This document shows positions 43,881 to 54,191 of a stretch of DNA of 64,000 bases, piece by piece. Origin of the DNA: Sphingobium faniae (lineage in GTDB: Bacteria > Pseudomonadota > Alphaproteobacteria > Sphingomonadales > Sphingomonadaceae); the NCBI GenBank assembly GCA_900100475.1, contig FMTU01000004.1, positions 317,501 through 381,500 on the forward strand. Direction: 5' to 3'. Within the stretch, counting starts at the first letter, position 1; every line of letters starts with the position of its first letter. The notes under the pieces are model-generated. The model saw only the letters and a list, made by a program, of their open reading frames with translations, searched no databases and was not told where the DNA came from. The translations under genes and the position numbers were made by a program.

Positions 43881-45070
43881 AGGATATGTTGCGCGCCGCC
43901 TTCGTCATCGCGCGGCGGGATTTTACGGCGGTCATCCTGACCCGGACCTTCCTGTTCTTCCTGCTGGGACCGCTTTTCCCGATCATGATCGGCATGGCGT
44001 TCGGCGGCCTTGGAGAAAAGATCAGCCAGGACAGCCTGCGCCCGGCGGCGGGCCTGTCCATGCCGCCCGCAGAAACCGCCCGAATGCTCGAAGCGCGGGA
44101 AGGTATTGCCCGCCGAATCGGCGCGGATCATATCTCCGCCCTGAAAGCGGCATCATGGCCCGCCGATCCGCGCCGCCTGCTGGCCGATAGCGACGCGGGC
44201 TATGTCGCGGTCGTTTCCGGAACGGTCGACCGGCCGGTCCTGACCGGGCCGCCCGCCGATATCGCCCGGCTGGAAGGCGATATCCGGCTGATCGCCAGTG
44301 CCGCCAAGACCCGCGCCATCCTGATCGAGGTGCATGTCGAACGGCATCCGGTCATGCAAAGCGCCAGCGGTCAGGCGCAGGCCCGCCTCACCACCGGGCG
44401 CGGGGCGCAGATCCTGATATTCCTCCTCACCATGCTGCTGGCGGGCATGGTCCTGTCCAACATGGTCGAGGAAAAGAACAACAAGGTGATCGAGATTCTG
44501 GCCGCCGCCGTGCCGATCGACGCCGTGTTTCTGGGCAAGTTGATGGCGATGCTGTCGATGAGCTTCATCGGCATCCTGTTCTGGGGCGGGTGCGCCATGG
44601 CGGCCATGGGGGCGCTGGTCGGACCCGGCTTCACCCTGCCCGCGCCGGCCGTGGGCTGGCCGGTCTTCATCCTGCTCGCGGTGCTCTATTTCGCCATGGC
44701 CTATTGCCTGCTCGGTTCGCTGTTCCTCAGCATCGGGGCGCAGGCCGCGACGGTGCGGGAGGTGCAGACGCTCAACATGCCCGTTACCATGGCGCAGATG
44801 GCGGTGTTCTTCTTCGCGACCTATGCGGTCGATCATATGGGGTCCGCGCCGGAAATCGCGGCGGTCCTTTTCCCCTTGTCCTCGCCCTTCGCGATGATCG
44901 CGCGGGCGGCTCAGGATGGGGCGATCTGGCCGCATGTGCTGGCGCTGTTGTGGCAGGCGATGTGGGTTGGCCTCATCATCCGCATGGGCGTGTGGCTGTT
45001 CCGCCGCCATGTGCTCAATTCGGGAGCGAGGCGCTCCCTGTTCCGGCGGCGGGCCACGCCGCCGGTTTGA
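43877..45070 (+). CDS. ABC-2-type exporter permease (NatB-like)
   Basis: A 397-residue permease of the ABC-2 class: helix 1 near residues 20-40 (VILTRTFLFFLLGPLFPIM), a large extracytoplasmic loop (45-175), then about five more helices starting at LIFLLTMLLAGMVLSNMVEEKNNKVIEIL near 178. The EEKNNKVIEIL segment is a signature of NatB-type permeases. It partners the ATPase encoded just upstream. The stop lies 28 nt before the convergent purH stop. Confidence 0.85.
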   Translation: MKDMLRAAFVIARRDFTAVILTRTFLFFLLGPLFPIMIGMAFGGLGEKISQDSLRPAAGLSMPPAETARMLEAREGIARRIGADHISALKAASWPADPRRLLADSDAGYVAVVSGTVDRPVLTGPPADIARLEGDIRLIASAAKTRAILIEVHVERHPVMQSASGQAQARLTTGRGAQILIFLLTMLLAGMVLSNMVEEKNNKVIEILAAAVPIDAVFLGKLMAMLSMSFIGILFWGGCAMAAMGALVGPGFTLPAPAVGWPVFILLAVLYFAMAYCLLGSLFLSIGAQAATVREVQTLNMPVTMAQMAVFFFATYAVDHMGSAPEIAAVLFPLSSPFAMIARAAQDGAIWPHVLALLWQAMWVGLIIRMGVWLFRRHVLNSGARRSLFRRRATPPV

Positions 45071-45098
45071 CAGGACCAGCGCCCAATGACGCCGATCG

Positions 45099-46688
45099 TC
45101 AATGACGGAAGTGGCGCATCCCGGTGAAGACCATCGCCAGTCCCGCTTCGTCCGCCGCCGCGATCACTTCCTCGTCGCGGATGGACCCGCCCGGCTGGAT
45201 CACCGCGCTCGCGCCCGCCTCGACCGCGGTCAGCAGTCCGTCGGCAAAGGGGAAGAAGGCGTCCGACGCCACCGCCGACCCGATGGTGCGCGGATCGCTC
45301 CAACCGGCCTTGTCCGCGGCGTCCTTCGCCTTCCACGCGGCGATGCGCGCGGATTCGAGGCGGTTCATCTGCCCTGCGCCGATGCCCGCCGTGCTGCCGC
45401 CTTTGGCATAGACGATGGCGTTCGACTTCACATGCTTGGCGACGGTCCAGGCGAACAGGCAGTCGGTCAGTTCCTGTTCGGTTGGCGCGCGCTTGGTGAC
45501 GACCTTCAGCATGTCGCGCGTCACCCGGCCATTGTCCCGGCCCTGCACCAGCAGGCCGCCCGCGATGCTTTTCATCGTCAGCCCTTCGCGCGCCGGATCG
45601 GGTAGCGCGCCCGTCAACAGCAGGCGCAGATTCTTCTTCTTCGCGAAGATCGCCTTCGCCTCCTCATCCGCGTCCGGCGCGGCGACGACTTCGGTGAAGA
45701 TGCCGCTGATCGCTTCGGCCGTCGGCCCATCCAGCGGCCGGTTGACCGCGATGATCCCGCCGAAAGCCGACACGCTGTCGCAGGCCAGCGCCGCCTCATA
45801 GGCTTCGATCAGCGTTGCGCCGGTCGCCACGCCGCAGGGATTGGCGTGCTTCACGATCACCACGGTCGGCGGCCCGTCGCGGAACTCGCTCACCAGTTCC
45901 AGCGCGGCGTCGGCATCATTGTAATTATTATAGGACAGTTCCTTGCCCTGCACCTGCTTCGCCTGCGCGATGCCGTTCGCTGTCGGCCCGACCGGCAGGT
46001 AAAGCGCCGCCGACTGGTGCGGATTTTCGCCGTAGCGCAGCGTCGCGCCCAGCTTGCTCGATACCGCCAGCGTGTCGGGGAGCTGCTGCCCCTGATCGGC
46101 GAAGGCGAACCAGCTTGCGATCATCGAATCATAAGCCGCCGTCGCCGCATAGGCTTTCGCCGCCAGCATCCGCCGGAAATCATAGCTGGTCGCGCCGTCC
46201 TTCTCCGCCATCTCCGCGATCAGCCGGGCATAGTCGGCCGGATCGGTGACGATGGCCACGCTTTCATGATTCTTCGCGGCGGAACGCACCATGGACGGCC
46301 CGCCAATGTCGATATTCTCGATGATCTCGTCCCGATCCGCGCCCCGCGCCACCGTCGCGGCAAAGGGATAGAGGTTCACCACCACCAGGTCGATCGCGCC
46401 GATTGCATGCTCCTGCATCGACGCCACATGCTCGGCATTGCCGCGCACCGCCAGCAGCCCGCCATGCACCTTGGGATGCAGCGTCTTGACGCGCCCGTCC
46501 ATCATTTCGGGAAAGCCGGTAAGGTCGGAAATATCCTTCATTTCCAGCCCCGCCTCGCGCAGCGCCCTGGCCGTGCCGCCGGTCGACACCAGCTCCACGC
46601 CATGCTGCCCCAGCGCCTGCCCCAGTTCAATAAGGCCCGCCTTGTCGGACACGGACAAAAGGGCGCGCTTGATGGTGACGTCAGTCAT
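45099..46688 (-). CDS. purH: Bifunctional AICAR formyltransferase / IMP cyclohydrolase
   Basis: A 529-residue enzyme for the last two steps of IMP synthesis. The N-terminal IMP cyclohydrolase/MGS-like domain (1-195) shows [37 protein letters not shown] and NLYPF. The C-terminal AICAR transformylase (200-529) shows [14 protein letters not shown], the catalytic KHANPCGVA near 268, [13 protein letters not shown] near 300, and the terminal [19 protein letters not shown] 46688 is used. An upstream in-frame extension of 13 codons lacks homology. Confidence 0.96.
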   Translation of the reverse strand: MTDVTIKRALLSVSDKAGLIELGQALGQHGVELVSTGGTARALREAGLEMKDISDLTGFPEMMDGRVKTLHPKVHGGLLAVRGNAEHVASMQEHAIGAIDLVVVNLYPFAATVARGADRDEIIENIDIGGPSMVRSAAKNHESVAIVTDPADYARLIAEMAEKDGATSYDFRRMLAAKAYAATAAYDSMIASWFAFADQGQQLPDTLAVSSKLGATLRYGENPHQSAALYLPVGPTANGIAQAKQVQGKELSYNNYNDADAALELVSEFRDGPPTVVIVKHANPCGVATGATLIEAYEAALACDSVSAFGGIIAVNRPLDGPTAEAISGIFTEVVAAPDADEEAKAIFAKKKNLRLLLTGALPDPAREGLTMKSIAGGLLVQGRDNGRVTRDMLKVVTKRAPTEQELTDCLFAWTVAKHVKSNAIVYAKGGSTAGIGAGQMNRLESARIAAWKAKDAADKAGWSDPRTIGSAVASDAFFPFADGLLTAVEAGASAVIQPGGSIRDEEVIAAADEAGLAMVFTGMRHFRH

Positions 46689-46838
46689 GGATTTCCCTGC
46701 TTTTCGGATTCGCCAGAAGGATTTCACCCAGCCCTTAGTGCCCCATGCGGGAAAAATACAGCCTTGCGATGGAGCGAGGGGGAGCGGATGGGATGGGTGG
46801 GGCGGATATTACCCAAAAGCGACATTCGCCCGCAGCAC

Positions 46839-48617
46839 TCACCCCACCCGCTTGAACAACCACCCGATGCTCGACCCGCCGGGCAACGCCTCGCCCGTCA
46901 CGACAAGCTGTTGCGTGGGATAGGGGCGGCCGTCGGCGTCCACCCACAGGCTTTCCTCGACCGATAGCTTCCCCGCGCTCGCCCGGAACTGCCACAGCGC
47001 GCCCATGTCGATCCGCAGCAGCGCCCCCATGCCGTCCGCCGTGCTGGTCGGCTCGACGCCGGGCGCCAGATGGAAACGCAATTGCATCGGCAGCCGGGCG
47101 GGCTTCTTGCGCCGCTCCGCCGGGGTCAGCATGTCCTCGCCCCGGATTTCCTTGCCGTCGCCGCTCATCAGCAACAGGCGGCGGTGGACATAGCCCATGC
47201 GCCGGACATAGCCGTCATGGCTCAAATCCACGCGGCTGCCATTTTCCAGCTCCTGCCGGCTAAGCTCCACCTCCGTCACGCCGCGTCCCAGCGTTCCGTC
47301 GGGCAGCAGTGCGGTCGAATTGCAGTCGTTCAGGACCAGCGTGCTGTGCGCCGCCGTGGTCCGCAGCCCCTGCGCCAGATCGCGGGGAATCCATTGGCCC
47401 TCCAGCGCCGCGCCGCCGCAATTGACGATCAGGCGGTGGGGACCGTCGCTGATCTCGATCGCGCCGGTCGATCCGCAACCTGCCTCGGCCAGTTGCGCGA
47501 CGGGCGGGGGCGCGGCGTCGATCTGCGCCACGGTCGCGCCCGCCGCCAGCCGCTGATAGCCCCATTCGCGTGCCTGCCGCAGCGGGCGGGTCCGCACGCG
47601 GCTGGCCTGCACCACGGCCTGCACCCGATCGGGCGGAATCGCGCCCGCGCCCTGCCAGTTGCCAAGGCCCCCATCGCCATGGGTCAGCCCCAGCAGCGCG
47701 GGAACCGCCCGCGCCATGCCTTCATGCAGGAAAGCGGGCGCCTGTTCGCGCCGCGCATCATAGACCGCCGCCACCATCGACAGCAGCATGATGCCGTCAA
47801 GCTGGTCGATGGGGGATCGGGACACGATGCCGCCATCGCCATGAAAGGCGCTGTCGATGGCCCGTTTCAGGCCCGCTTCGCCGAACATCTTGCGTGCCGC
47901 GCCGCCAGGGATCAGCATGGAGGCCGCGACGATGGCTCCCCATGCGACCAGGCGCGGCAGGCCCATGGGCGTCTTGTCCGCGATCTGGTCCAGATGCCGC
48001 GCCGTCCGCGCGATGCAATTGAGCACCAGCGAGCGATAGACCAGATCGCTCGACGACAGGATCAGCGGCGCATGGGCCGTCCAGAACAACAGCCGCCAGC
48101 CCGCATTGTCCGCCCGCCACGCCGGTTCGCTCGGCACTTCGGCATGGGCGGCCAGCCATTTGCGCATCACGCTTTCGGCGACCGGCGCGCCCTGTTCGCG
48201 CGTGGCGACGCTCGACAGGTCGCGCAGCCAGCGGAAGCTGTGGACATGATCGGTAAAGCCCGGCGTCAGGTCCAGCCTGCCGAAATCCAGCTTGCCGATG
48301 GGTTGCTTCATGCCCCGGAACAGGAAATATCCCGCCCGGACCGCCTGCCCCGCCGGCAGGTTGCCGGGAATCTCATCCTCCGGCACGGCCAGCAGTTTCA
48401 GCGGATATTTGCCTTTCAGGCGGCGGCCGTGGAGCGGCGTCTTCCAACTGAGCAGATAGAAGCGGTTGGCGATCCGCTGGGCCAGCGACAGCCCCTTGTC
48501 ATCGGCCAGGCGGATGAGCCGCTTGCCCTGCTCGATCCCGTTATCCTGCTGGCCGGCCTCGAAATCCTCGGCTCCGGCCGGATCGGTAGAGGGAGGAAGG
48601 CGCTTGCGGTCCCTCAC
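46839..48617 (-). CDS. Heparinase II/III family protein
   Basis: A 592-residue protein with an alpha/alpha-barrel N-terminal half and a beta-sandwich C-terminal half (about 390-590, including [12 protein letters not shown]-like core and IGWLFKRVG end). Sphingomonads and other alphaproteobacteria carry such proteins near purH-rpe-rsmB. The [12 protein letters not shown] segment near residue 255 and [13 protein letters not shown] near 410 mark the heparinase II/III family. No signal peptide is seen, which is unlike secreted polysaccharide lyases, so its role may be in cell-wall or capsule handling. Function is uncertain. It overlaps rpe by 4 nt. Confidence 0.8.
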   Translation of the reverse strand: MRDRKRLPPSTDPAGAEDFEAGQQDNGIEQGKRLIRLADDKGLSLAQRIANRFYLLSWKTPLHGRRLKGKYPLKLLAVPEDEIPGNLPAGQAVRAGYFLFRGMKQPIGKLDFGRLDLTPGFTDHVHSFRWLRDLSSVATREQGAPVAESVMRKWLAAHAEVPSEPAWRADNAGWRLLFWTAHAPLILSSSDLVYRSLVLNCIARTARHLDQIADKTPMGLPRLVAWGAIVAASMLIPGGAARKMFGEAGLKRAIDSAFHGDGGIVSRSPIDQLDGIMLLSMVAAVYDARREQAPAFLHEGMARAVPALLGLTHGDGGLGNWQGAGAIPPDRVQAVVQASRVRTRPLRQAREWGYQRLAAGATVAQIDAAPPPVAQLAEAGCGSTGAIEISDGPHRLIVNCGGAALEGQWIPRDLAQGLRTTAAHSTLVLNDCNSTALLPDGTLGRGVTEVELSRQELENGSRVDLSHDGYVRRMGYVHRRLLLMSGDGKEIRGEDMLTPAERRKKPARLPMQLRFHLAPGVEPTSTADGMGALLRIDMGALWQFRASAGKLSVEESLWVDADGRPYPTQQLVVTGEALPGGSSIGWLFKRVG

Positions 48618-49276
48618 CCGCCTCTGAGCTTTCGGATATTGGCGGCATAGGCCTCCGGTCCGCCGCGGAAGGTCGCCGTGCCCGCCACCAGCACGTCCGC
48701 GCCCGCCGCGATGGCGCGCGGCGCGGTGGTGAAATCAATGCCGCCATCGACCTGCAGGCGGATGTCGCGCCCGATCTTGTCGATCATCTTGCGGATGGCT
48801 TCGATCTTGCGAAGCTGGTTTTCGATGAAGCTTTGCCCGCCAAACCCCGGATTGACGCTCATGACCAGGATCAGGTCGACGTCGTCGATCAGATAGTCGA
48901 GCATCTTGGCCGGGGTGCCGGGATTGAGCACCACGCCGGCCTTCACGCCCAGCGACCTGATATGCTGGACCGAGCGGTGGATATGCGGCCCCGCTTCGGG
49001 ATGGACGGTGATGATGTCCGCGCCCGCCTGCGCGAAGGCGTCCAGATACAGGTCCACCGGAGAGATCATCAGATGCACGTCGAACGGCTTTTGCGTGTGC
49101 GGGCGCAGCGCTTTCACCACGCCGGGACCGATGGTGATGTTGGGCACGAAATGGCCGTCCATCACGTCGATATGGACCCAGTCGCACCCCGCTTCGTCAA
49201 TCGCGCGGACCTCCTCGCCCAGACGGGCGAAGTCGGCGGAAAGGATGGAGGGCGAAATGAGGATCGGGCTGGTCAT
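48614..49276 (-). CDS. rpe: Ribulose-phosphate 3-epimerase
   Basis: A 220-residue TIM-barrel enzyme interconverting ribulose-5-P and xylulose-5-P. Conserved blocks are [34 protein letters not shown] with metal-binding His/Asp near residue 35, DVHLMI near 68, [12 protein letters not shown] near 140 and QVDGGID near 175 with the catalytic Asp. It overlaps the heparinase-like gene by 4 nt, and the pair is probably co-transcribed. Confidence 0.95.
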   Translation of the reverse strand: MTSPILISPSILSADFARLGEEVRAIDEAGCDWVHIDVMDGHFVPNITIGPGVVKALRPHTQKPFDVHLMISPVDLYLDAFAQAGADIITVHPEAGPHIHRSVQHIRSLGVKAGVVLNPGTPAKMLDYLIDDVDLILVMSVNPGFGGQSFIENQLRKIEAIRKMIDKIGRDIRLQVDGGIDFTTAPRAIAAGADVLVAGTATFRGGPEAYAANIRKLRGG

Positions 49277-49349
49277 TGACCGACCGCATTAGCGGCGGAA
49301 AAAGGTGGGGGCAACGCATCATTTCGTCCCGCTGCAGCGGCGGCGCGCT

Positions 49350-49841
49350 TTACCGCGTCGTTGCCCCGGAAGCGGATTGAAAATCATAGCAAATCGCCGC
49401 TGCGCCCTCTGGCAGCCTCTGTTTCGCGCCGCGCAGGCCGATCATGACACCCTCGACGATCAGGGGCGCGGCGATCAGGCGCATCGTGCATCGCCCGCAC
49501 GTCGTCCGGTCGATATCGACATCCAGCGTGAAGCCGCGCCGATAGCGGATCGCGTAAGCCCGCAATCTTTCCATCGCCTCCCGCGAATCAGGCGTATAGA
49601 ATGACAGGCTATGGGCGCGCGTGATCTGGCTGTTTCGTTCCAGCCCGAAAATGTCGAAAACCCCGGCGGTCCAGCTCAGCTTTTCGGTCGCAAGATCGCA
49701 ATGCCACAGGCCAATCCCGCGCTCTGCCAGCGCCGCGTCGCTGCGCAGGATGTCCCGATCCAGCGTCAGCGGCGCCAGATGCTCCCGCCATTCATAGAGC
49801 GGCCAGCTATGATTCAGGGGAAGTGGCTCGATCGGACGCAT
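49350..49841 (-). CDS. PAS-domain protein
   Basis: A 163-residue protein consisting mainly of one PAS fold (about residues 35-130; DAALAERGIGLWHCDLATEKL, FDIFGLERNSQITRAHSL, YRRGFTLDVDID). No histidine kinase, GGDEF or DNA-binding part is attached, so it is either a stand-alone sensor or an adaptor. The C-terminal part has CGRCTMRLIAAPL and IGLRGAKQRLP. Cys pairs could bind a ligand or cofactor, but no cofactor motif is clear. Similar short PAS proteins are frequent in sphingomonads. Start ATG 49841 follows a CTAGG motif by about 12 nt. Confidence 0.72.
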   Translation of the reverse strand: MRPIEPLPLNHSWPLYEWREHLAPLTLDRDILRSDAALAERGIGLWHCDLATEKLSWTAGVFDIFGLERNSQITRAHSLSFYTPDSREAMERLRAYAIRYRRGFTLDVDIDRTTCGRCTMRLIAAPLIVEGVMIGLRGAKQRLPEGAAAICYDFQSASGATTR

Positions 49842-49864
49842 GGGAAAAGCCTAGCGGTTGAGGG

Positions 49865-51157
49865 TTAAGCTCCGGTTGCCGTCCGGACCAGCCTGGCGAC
49901 GAAAAAGCCGTCCGCGCCGCCTTGCGCGGCGAGGGCGTCGGGCAGGGTGCGGACCCATCCGTCCGGCGTCGGCACGATCCCGGCAGGCAGTTCGTCCGCC
50001 CGCACAGGGCAGGGCGTGAAATCCGGCCGCTTTGCAAGGAAGGCGGCGATCTGCTCCTCCCCCTCCGCCCGTTCCAGCGAGCAGGTGGCATATACCATCG
50101 TCCCGCCCGGTTTCACCCAATCGGCGGCGCGGCCCAGCAATTCCGTCTGCAACTCCGCCAGTTCCGCGATCTGGCGCGAGCCGATGCGGTGCAGCACATC
50201 GGGGTGGCGGCGATAAATGCCGGTCGCGCTGCACGGCGCGTCGAGCAGAACCGCGTCCACTGGCGCATCAGGCGACCATGTCCGCACATCACCTTGCGCG
50301 ATCTGGGCGGAAAGGGTCGTGCGCGCCAGATTTTCGCGCAACCGTTCCAGCCGTTTCTTCGACTGGTCCACCGCCGTCACGCGCCAGCCAGCGGCGGCAA
50401 GCTGCATGGTCTTGCCGCCTGGCGCGGCGCACAGGTCCAGCACGGCACGCCCTTCGCCAGGCCCCAGCAATCGCGCGGGGCAGGAAGCCGCGATATCCTG
50501 GACCCACCACGCGCCTTCGGCAAAGCCGGGAAGTTCCGGGATCGCCGCGTTTTCGGCCAGACGGACATGGCCCGGCGCGAAGCTGGTTCCGCCCAGCCGC
50601 TTCGCCCAGATGGCCGTTTCCGCCGCATCGCGCAGGCCGACATCGACCGGAGGCCGCGCGCCATAGGCTTGTGCCGCCGCGTCCGGCATCGCCTCGCCCC
50701 ATTGCCCGGCCCAGCGTGCCGCGACCTCCTGTGGCAAGGTCGGCGGATCGGGCAGCGTCGGTCCGTTCCGCGTCACCGTGCCGAACACGCCATGGACCAG
50801 CTTGCGTGGCCCGCCATCGACCAGCGGCAGCGCTGTCGCGATGGCCGCGTGGGGGGCGGTGCCGAGCGCCAACACCTGAGCCAGCGCGATCCGCAGCACC
50901 ATCCGCGCCTTGGCGTCATCCGGCAGCGGCTGGCGGGTGGCCCCGTCGATCAGCGCGTCGAGATCGGCCAGATGGCGCAGCGTTTCCGCCGCGATCGCGT
51001 GGACCAGCGCCCGGTCGGCGGCGGGCAGCCCCTGAGCCGCGCCATGCAGCGCCAGTTCCAGCGGGTCGCCCCGCCGCAAGACGGCATCGAGCAGCCGGAG
51101 CGCCGCGCGCCGCGCGGGCAGGCCGGGAACATCGTCAGGTCGGGGGACTCTTGTCAT
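49865..51157 (-). CDS. rsmB: 16S rRNA (cytosine-C5)-methyltransferase, RsmB/NOP family
   Basis: A 430-residue SAM-dependent methyltransferase. The N-terminal NusB-like RNA-binding helices (1-140, ARRAALRLLDAVLRRGDPLELAL) precede the catalytic domain with SAM motif LDLCAAPGGKTMQLA near residue 240, DAPCSATGIYRRHPD near 310 (first catalytic Cys) and VYATCSLERAEGE near 355 (second Cys). This layout is RsmB (m5C967). Alphaproteobacteria also have other NOP-family members, so the exact site is inferred. ATG 51157 lies 8 nt after a GCTCTAGG -10-like element. Confidence 0.9.
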   Translation of the reverse strand: MTRVPRPDDVPGLPARRAALRLLDAVLRRGDPLELALHGAAQGLPAADRALVHAIAAETLRHLADLDALIDGATRQPLPDDAKARMVLRIALAQVLALGTAPHAAIATALPLVDGGPRKLVHGVFGTVTRNGPTLPDPPTLPQEVAARWAGQWGEAMPDAAAQAYGARPPVDVGLRDAAETAIWAKRLGGTSFAPGHVRLAENAAIPELPGFAEGAWWVQDIAASCPARLLGPGEGRAVLDLCAAPGGKTMQLAAAGWRVTAVDQSKKRLERLRENLARTTLSAQIAQGDVRTWSPDAPVDAVLLDAPCSATGIYRRHPDVLHRIGSRQIAELAELQTELLGRAADWVKPGGTMVYATCSLERAEGEEQIAAFLAKRPDFTPCPVRADELPAGIVPTPDGWVRTLPDALAAQGGADGFFVARLVRTATGA

Positions 51158-51165
51158 CGCTTGCG

Positions 51166-51230
51166 CCTAGAGCATTTTCAGGGCGGGTGGAATGACCTGC
51201 CGCCCCGGAAAAGGCGGAAAGCGCAAAAGC
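51166..51230 (-). repeat. Dispersed motif pair upstream of rsmB (second copy upstream of nadE)
   Basis: On the minus strand GCTTTTGCGC (51221-51230) and AAAATGCTCTAG (51167-51178) flank a 42-nt GC-rich insert. The same two blocks lie 8 nt apart before nadE (29534-29563). In both places CTAG is 9 nt before the ATG. The GCTCTAGG part may be the -10 of the promoter. Confidence 0.5.
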
Positions 51231-51260
51231 TGTTTTCCGGCCCCGGCGCAAAGCCGCGCT

Positions 51261-52196
51261 TCAATCCCGCCGCAACGGATCGAGCGCGCTCGACCGGCGA
51301 CGCGCCGGCGCGGGAGTGGGCGACAGCGCCGAGGCGCGGGGAGGCGCTGCGCGCACCGCGGGCGGCCCCATCTGCGCGGCCATGTCGTGCAGGGCCGCGA
51401 TCCGCTTTTCCGTCGCGGGGTGGGTGGAAAACAGCTCGCTCACATGCGTCGGAACGATGTAAAGCTGCGCGGCGGCGGGATTGCGCTGTGCCACCGGATT
51501 GGGAATCCGCGCCGCCTGTCCCGAGATTTTCGCCAGAGCGGAAGCCAGCGCGCGCGGATCGCCGCTGATCTGCGCGCCCGCCGCGTCCGCGCCATATTCG
51601 CGGGTGCGGCTGATCGCCATCTGCACGATCATCGCCGCGAAGGGCGCGACGATCACCGCCAGAATCCCGGCGAGCATGTTGCCCTGCCCGTTCCCGTTCC
51701 CGCCGCGAAAGAACAGGCCGAAATTCGCCAGCATCGAAATCGCGCCCGCGATGGTCGCCACCATCGTCATGATCAGCGTGTCCCTGTTCTTCACATGGCC
51801 CAGTTCATGCGCCATCACGCCCGCCACTTCCTCGCGCGTCAGCATGGAAAGCAGCCCCGTGGTCGCCGCCACCGCCGCATTGTCCGGGTTGCGCCCGGTG
51901 GCGAAGGCATTGGGATGCTGCTCGTCGATCAGGTAGACGCGCGGCATCGGCAATCCCGCCCTTTGCGCCAACTCCTGCACCAGCCCGTAAAATTCCGGCG
52001 CGCTTGCCTGATCCACTTCGCGCGCATGATGCATGGAAAGGACGATCCTGTCCGCATTCCAGAAGGTGAACAGGTTCATGCCCGCCGCCACTAGCAGCGC
52101 GATCACCGCGCCGCCGCTGCCGCCCAGCGTGTAACCCAACGCCATGAACAGCGCGGTCAGCGCCGACATCAGCATCACCGTCTTGAAACCGCTCAC
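51261..52196 (-). CDS. htpX: Zinc metalloprotease HtpX
   Basis: A 311-residue inner-membrane M48 peptidase for membrane-protein quality control. Two N-terminal helices (residues 8-45) precede the zinc motif [15 protein letters not shown] near 130 (HExxH). Further helices around 150-200 and the third ligand Glu in [11 protein letters not shown] near 215 complete the site. The start codon is GTG 52196 (9 nt after GGAGG) rather than GTG 52202, which would leave only 3 nt. It is a single gene, divergent from the DUF1674 gene. Confidence 0.92.
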   Translation of the reverse strand: MSGFKTVMLMSALTALFMALGYTLGGSGGAVIALLVAAGMNLFTFWNADRIVLSMHHAREVDQASAPEFYGLVQELAQRAGLPMPRVYLIDEQHPNAFATGRNPDNAAVAATTGLLSMLTREEVAGVMAHELGHVKNRDTLIMTMVATIAGAISMLANFGLFFRGGNGNGQGNMLAGILAVIVAPFAAMIVQMAISRTREYGADAAGAQISGDPRALASALAKISGQAARIPNPVAQRNPAAAQLYIVPTHVSELFSTHPATEKRIAALHDMAAQMGPPAVRAAPPRASALSPTPAPARRRSSALDPLRRD

Positions 52197-52282
52197 TTGC
52201 ACGATCCTCCTTTGCCGCCCAGAATACGGCCATGACATGAATATGGGGTGACGCCAGCGTCCCCGCAATCGAAAGGCCCGCC

Positions 52283-52456
52283 ATGGGACATTATGACGGC
52301 AAGCGCCCCGCGCATGTAAAGGCGCCCGCGCATCTCTCCAAAAGCCCGCCGGTGCCCCGGCCCGACCCCCTCGACAAGGTGGCGGAGCAGACCGAGGAGC
52401 TCAGCCCCACCCGCTATGGTGATTGGGAGAAAAAGGGCATCGCCATCGACTTCTGA
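52283..52456 (+). CDS. DUF1674 protein (SDHAF4-like succinate dehydrogenase assembly factor)
   Basis: A 57-residue basic/acidic small protein ending in the family signature [17 protein letters not shown], which is nearly invariant in DUF1674/SDHAF4 proteins from bacteria to mitochondria. SDHAF4 binds the flavoprotein subunit of succinate dehydrogenase after FAD insertion. The N-terminal half ([18 protein letters not shown]) is low-complexity, as usual. It lies between htpX and an unknown small gene rather than next to sdh genes. Confidence 0.85.
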   Translation: MGHYDGKRPAHVKAPAHLSKSPPVPRPDPLDKVAEQTEELSPTRYGDWEKKGIAIDF

Positions 52457-52607
52457 CAGGGCGGCCGCGCACGGTCCGCCGACGATTCAGCACGGTTAAC
52501 GTCGATCCGTGCCCGTGGCGCGAGGGAGCGCCTGTCCGCACTCTAGCCATGCCCGCCTGCTTCCGTGCAGGGTTTCCCTTGCAAATCAAGGGTTGCGGGG
52601 TCGCGAG

Positions 52608-53069
52608 TTGAATCTGGTTGCGGACATTCAGGTGAAGACGGTTTCGGAATATGCGCCCGAGGACGCGGCGCTTCTGTGCGGGGTGGGGCGCCTGGTCTGC
52701 GCCTGGACCATGATGGAACAGAGCCTGGAGAAAAAGATCGCGATGATGCGGCAGGCGATGGGCGATGTCCGGACCGTGGGAACCCGCAACCGGCCCGGCA
52801 TGGCCAAGCTGATGACCGAATTGCGCACCATGGTCACGATGCGCGACCGCCGCAACGCGACCGCGCTCAACGAAATCTCGGCGATCGAACGCGACATGCA
52901 GCGCGTCGATCGCTTCCGCGCGCTGATCATCGGCGGCTTTCAGGAACCCGCCCCCGGCGGCTTCACCTGCCGCGACCCCCGTAACCAGCAGGTGCATGTG
53001 ACGCTGGAGCAACTGGACGCGGAAACCACCGCGCTGGAACAGATGGCGCAGCGGCTGCTGGACGTCTGA
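52608..53069 (+). CDS. Hypothetical protein, probably helical
   Basis: About 153 residues of unknown function. The sequence is rich in Met, Arg and Leu helices (TMMEQSLEKKIAMMRQAMGD, TELRTMVTMRDRRNATAL) with two Cys (LLCGVGRLVCAW) near the N-terminus and one in FTCRDPRN. No signal peptide, membrane segment or domain is recognised. Codon use matches the neighbours. The 5' end is uncertain: TTG 52608 (after GGGG) or GTG 52632. No ATG fits. It lies between the DUF1674 gene and galU. Confidence 0.5.
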   Translation: MNLVADIQVKTVSEYAPEDAALLCGVGRLVCAWTMMEQSLEKKIAMMRQAMGDVRTVGTRNRPGMAKLMTELRTMVTMRDRRNATALNEISAIERDMQRVDRFRALIIGGFQEPAPGGFTCRDPRNQQVHVTLEQLDAETTALEQMAQRLLDV

Positions 53070-53161
53070 TACCCCTGAATAGTTCAGGAGAGGGATGCTT
53101 GACCTTTTCCGCGCGCGCGGCGATGCAAAGCCGTGCGGGTCGATAGCGAGAATGGAGAGTC

Positions 53162-54061
53162 ATGTCGAACAAGCCTATTCGCAAAGCCGTCTTCCCCGTC
53201 GCGGGGCTGGGCACGCGCTTCCTTCCCGCCACCAAGGCCGTTCCCAAGGAACTGCTGCCCATCGTCGACCGTCCCCTGATCCAATATGCGGTGGACGAAG
53301 CGCGGGAAGCGGGCATCGAGCAGATGATCTTCGTCACCGGGCGCGGCAAGGGCGCGATCGAGGATTATTTCGACATCGCCTTTGAATGCGAAATCACCCA
53401 GCGCGCGCGCGGCAAGGATCTGTCCGCGCTGGAAGGGACGCGGCTCGATCCCGGCAATGCGGTGTTCCTGCGCCAGCAGGAGCCGCTGGGCCTGGGCCAC
53501 GCGATCTGGTGCGCGCGCGATATCGTGGGCGACGAGCCTTTCGCCATCCTGCTGCCCGACGAGTTCATGAAGGGCGCTCCGGGGAAGGGCTGCATGAAGC
53601 AGATGGTCGACGCCTATGAAAAGGTCGGCGGCAACCTCATCTGCGCGCTCGAAGTGCCGATGGAGCAGACGCCCAGCTATGGTGTTATTGATCCGGGCGC
53701 GCGCGATGGCGCGCTGACGGAGGTGAAGGGACTGGTCGAAAAGCCCGCGCCGGGCGCCGCGCCCTCCAATCTGATCCTGCCGGGCCGCTACATCCTCCAG
53801 CCCGAGGTGATGAAGATTCTCGAAACGCAGGAAAAGGGCGCGGGCGGCGAAATCCAGCTCACCGACGCCATGGCGTCAATGATCGGAGGGCAGCCTTTCC
53901 ATGGCGTGACCTTCGACGGCCGCCGCTTCGATTGCGGGTCCAAGGCGGGCTATATCGAAGCCAATCTGGCGCTGGCGCTGGAGCGCGACGACCTCGGCGA
54001 CCACATCCGCGCCTTCGCGACCGCCGAACTGGGCCTGAACAAGGTCGCGGCGGCGGCCTGA
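53162..54061 (+). CDS. galU: UTP--glucose-1-phosphate uridylyltransferase
   Basis: A 299-residue nucleotidyltransferase that makes UDP-glucose for exopolysaccharide and envelope sugars. The nucleotide loop FPVAGLGTRFLPATKAVPKE is at the N-terminus, the sugar-phosphate/PP region LLPIVDRPLIQYAVDEA near 35, LPDEFMKGAPG near 135 and VEKPAPGAAPSN near 195. Its length and motif order are standard for GalU. Its output could feed the flippase-linked pathway suggested at 38-39 kb. Confidence 0.95.
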   Translation: MSNKPIRKAVFPVAGLGTRFLPATKAVPKELLPIVDRPLIQYAVDEAREAGIEQMIFVTGRGKGAIEDYFDIAFECEITQRARGKDLSALEGTRLDPGNAVFLRQQEPLGLGHAIWCARDIVGDEPFAILLPDEFMKGAPGKGCMKQMVDAYEKVGGNLICALEVPMEQTPSYGVIDPGARDGALTEVKGLVEKPAPGAAPSNLILPGRYILQPEVMKILETQEKGAGGEIQLTDAMASMIGGQPFHGVTFDGRRFDCGSKAGYIEANLALALERDDLGDHIRAFATAELGLNKVAAAA

Positions 54062-54191
54062 TCTGGCCCCTCCTCTTTGGGGGGAGAGAGTTCGCCGCTG
54101 CGCCGATGGAAGTCAATGCCCGCCCATCCCAAGGCGAAGGCTTTGCCAGCCGCCGGCCTAAACGAAATGGACTGGCAGGCGTCACGGCGCG

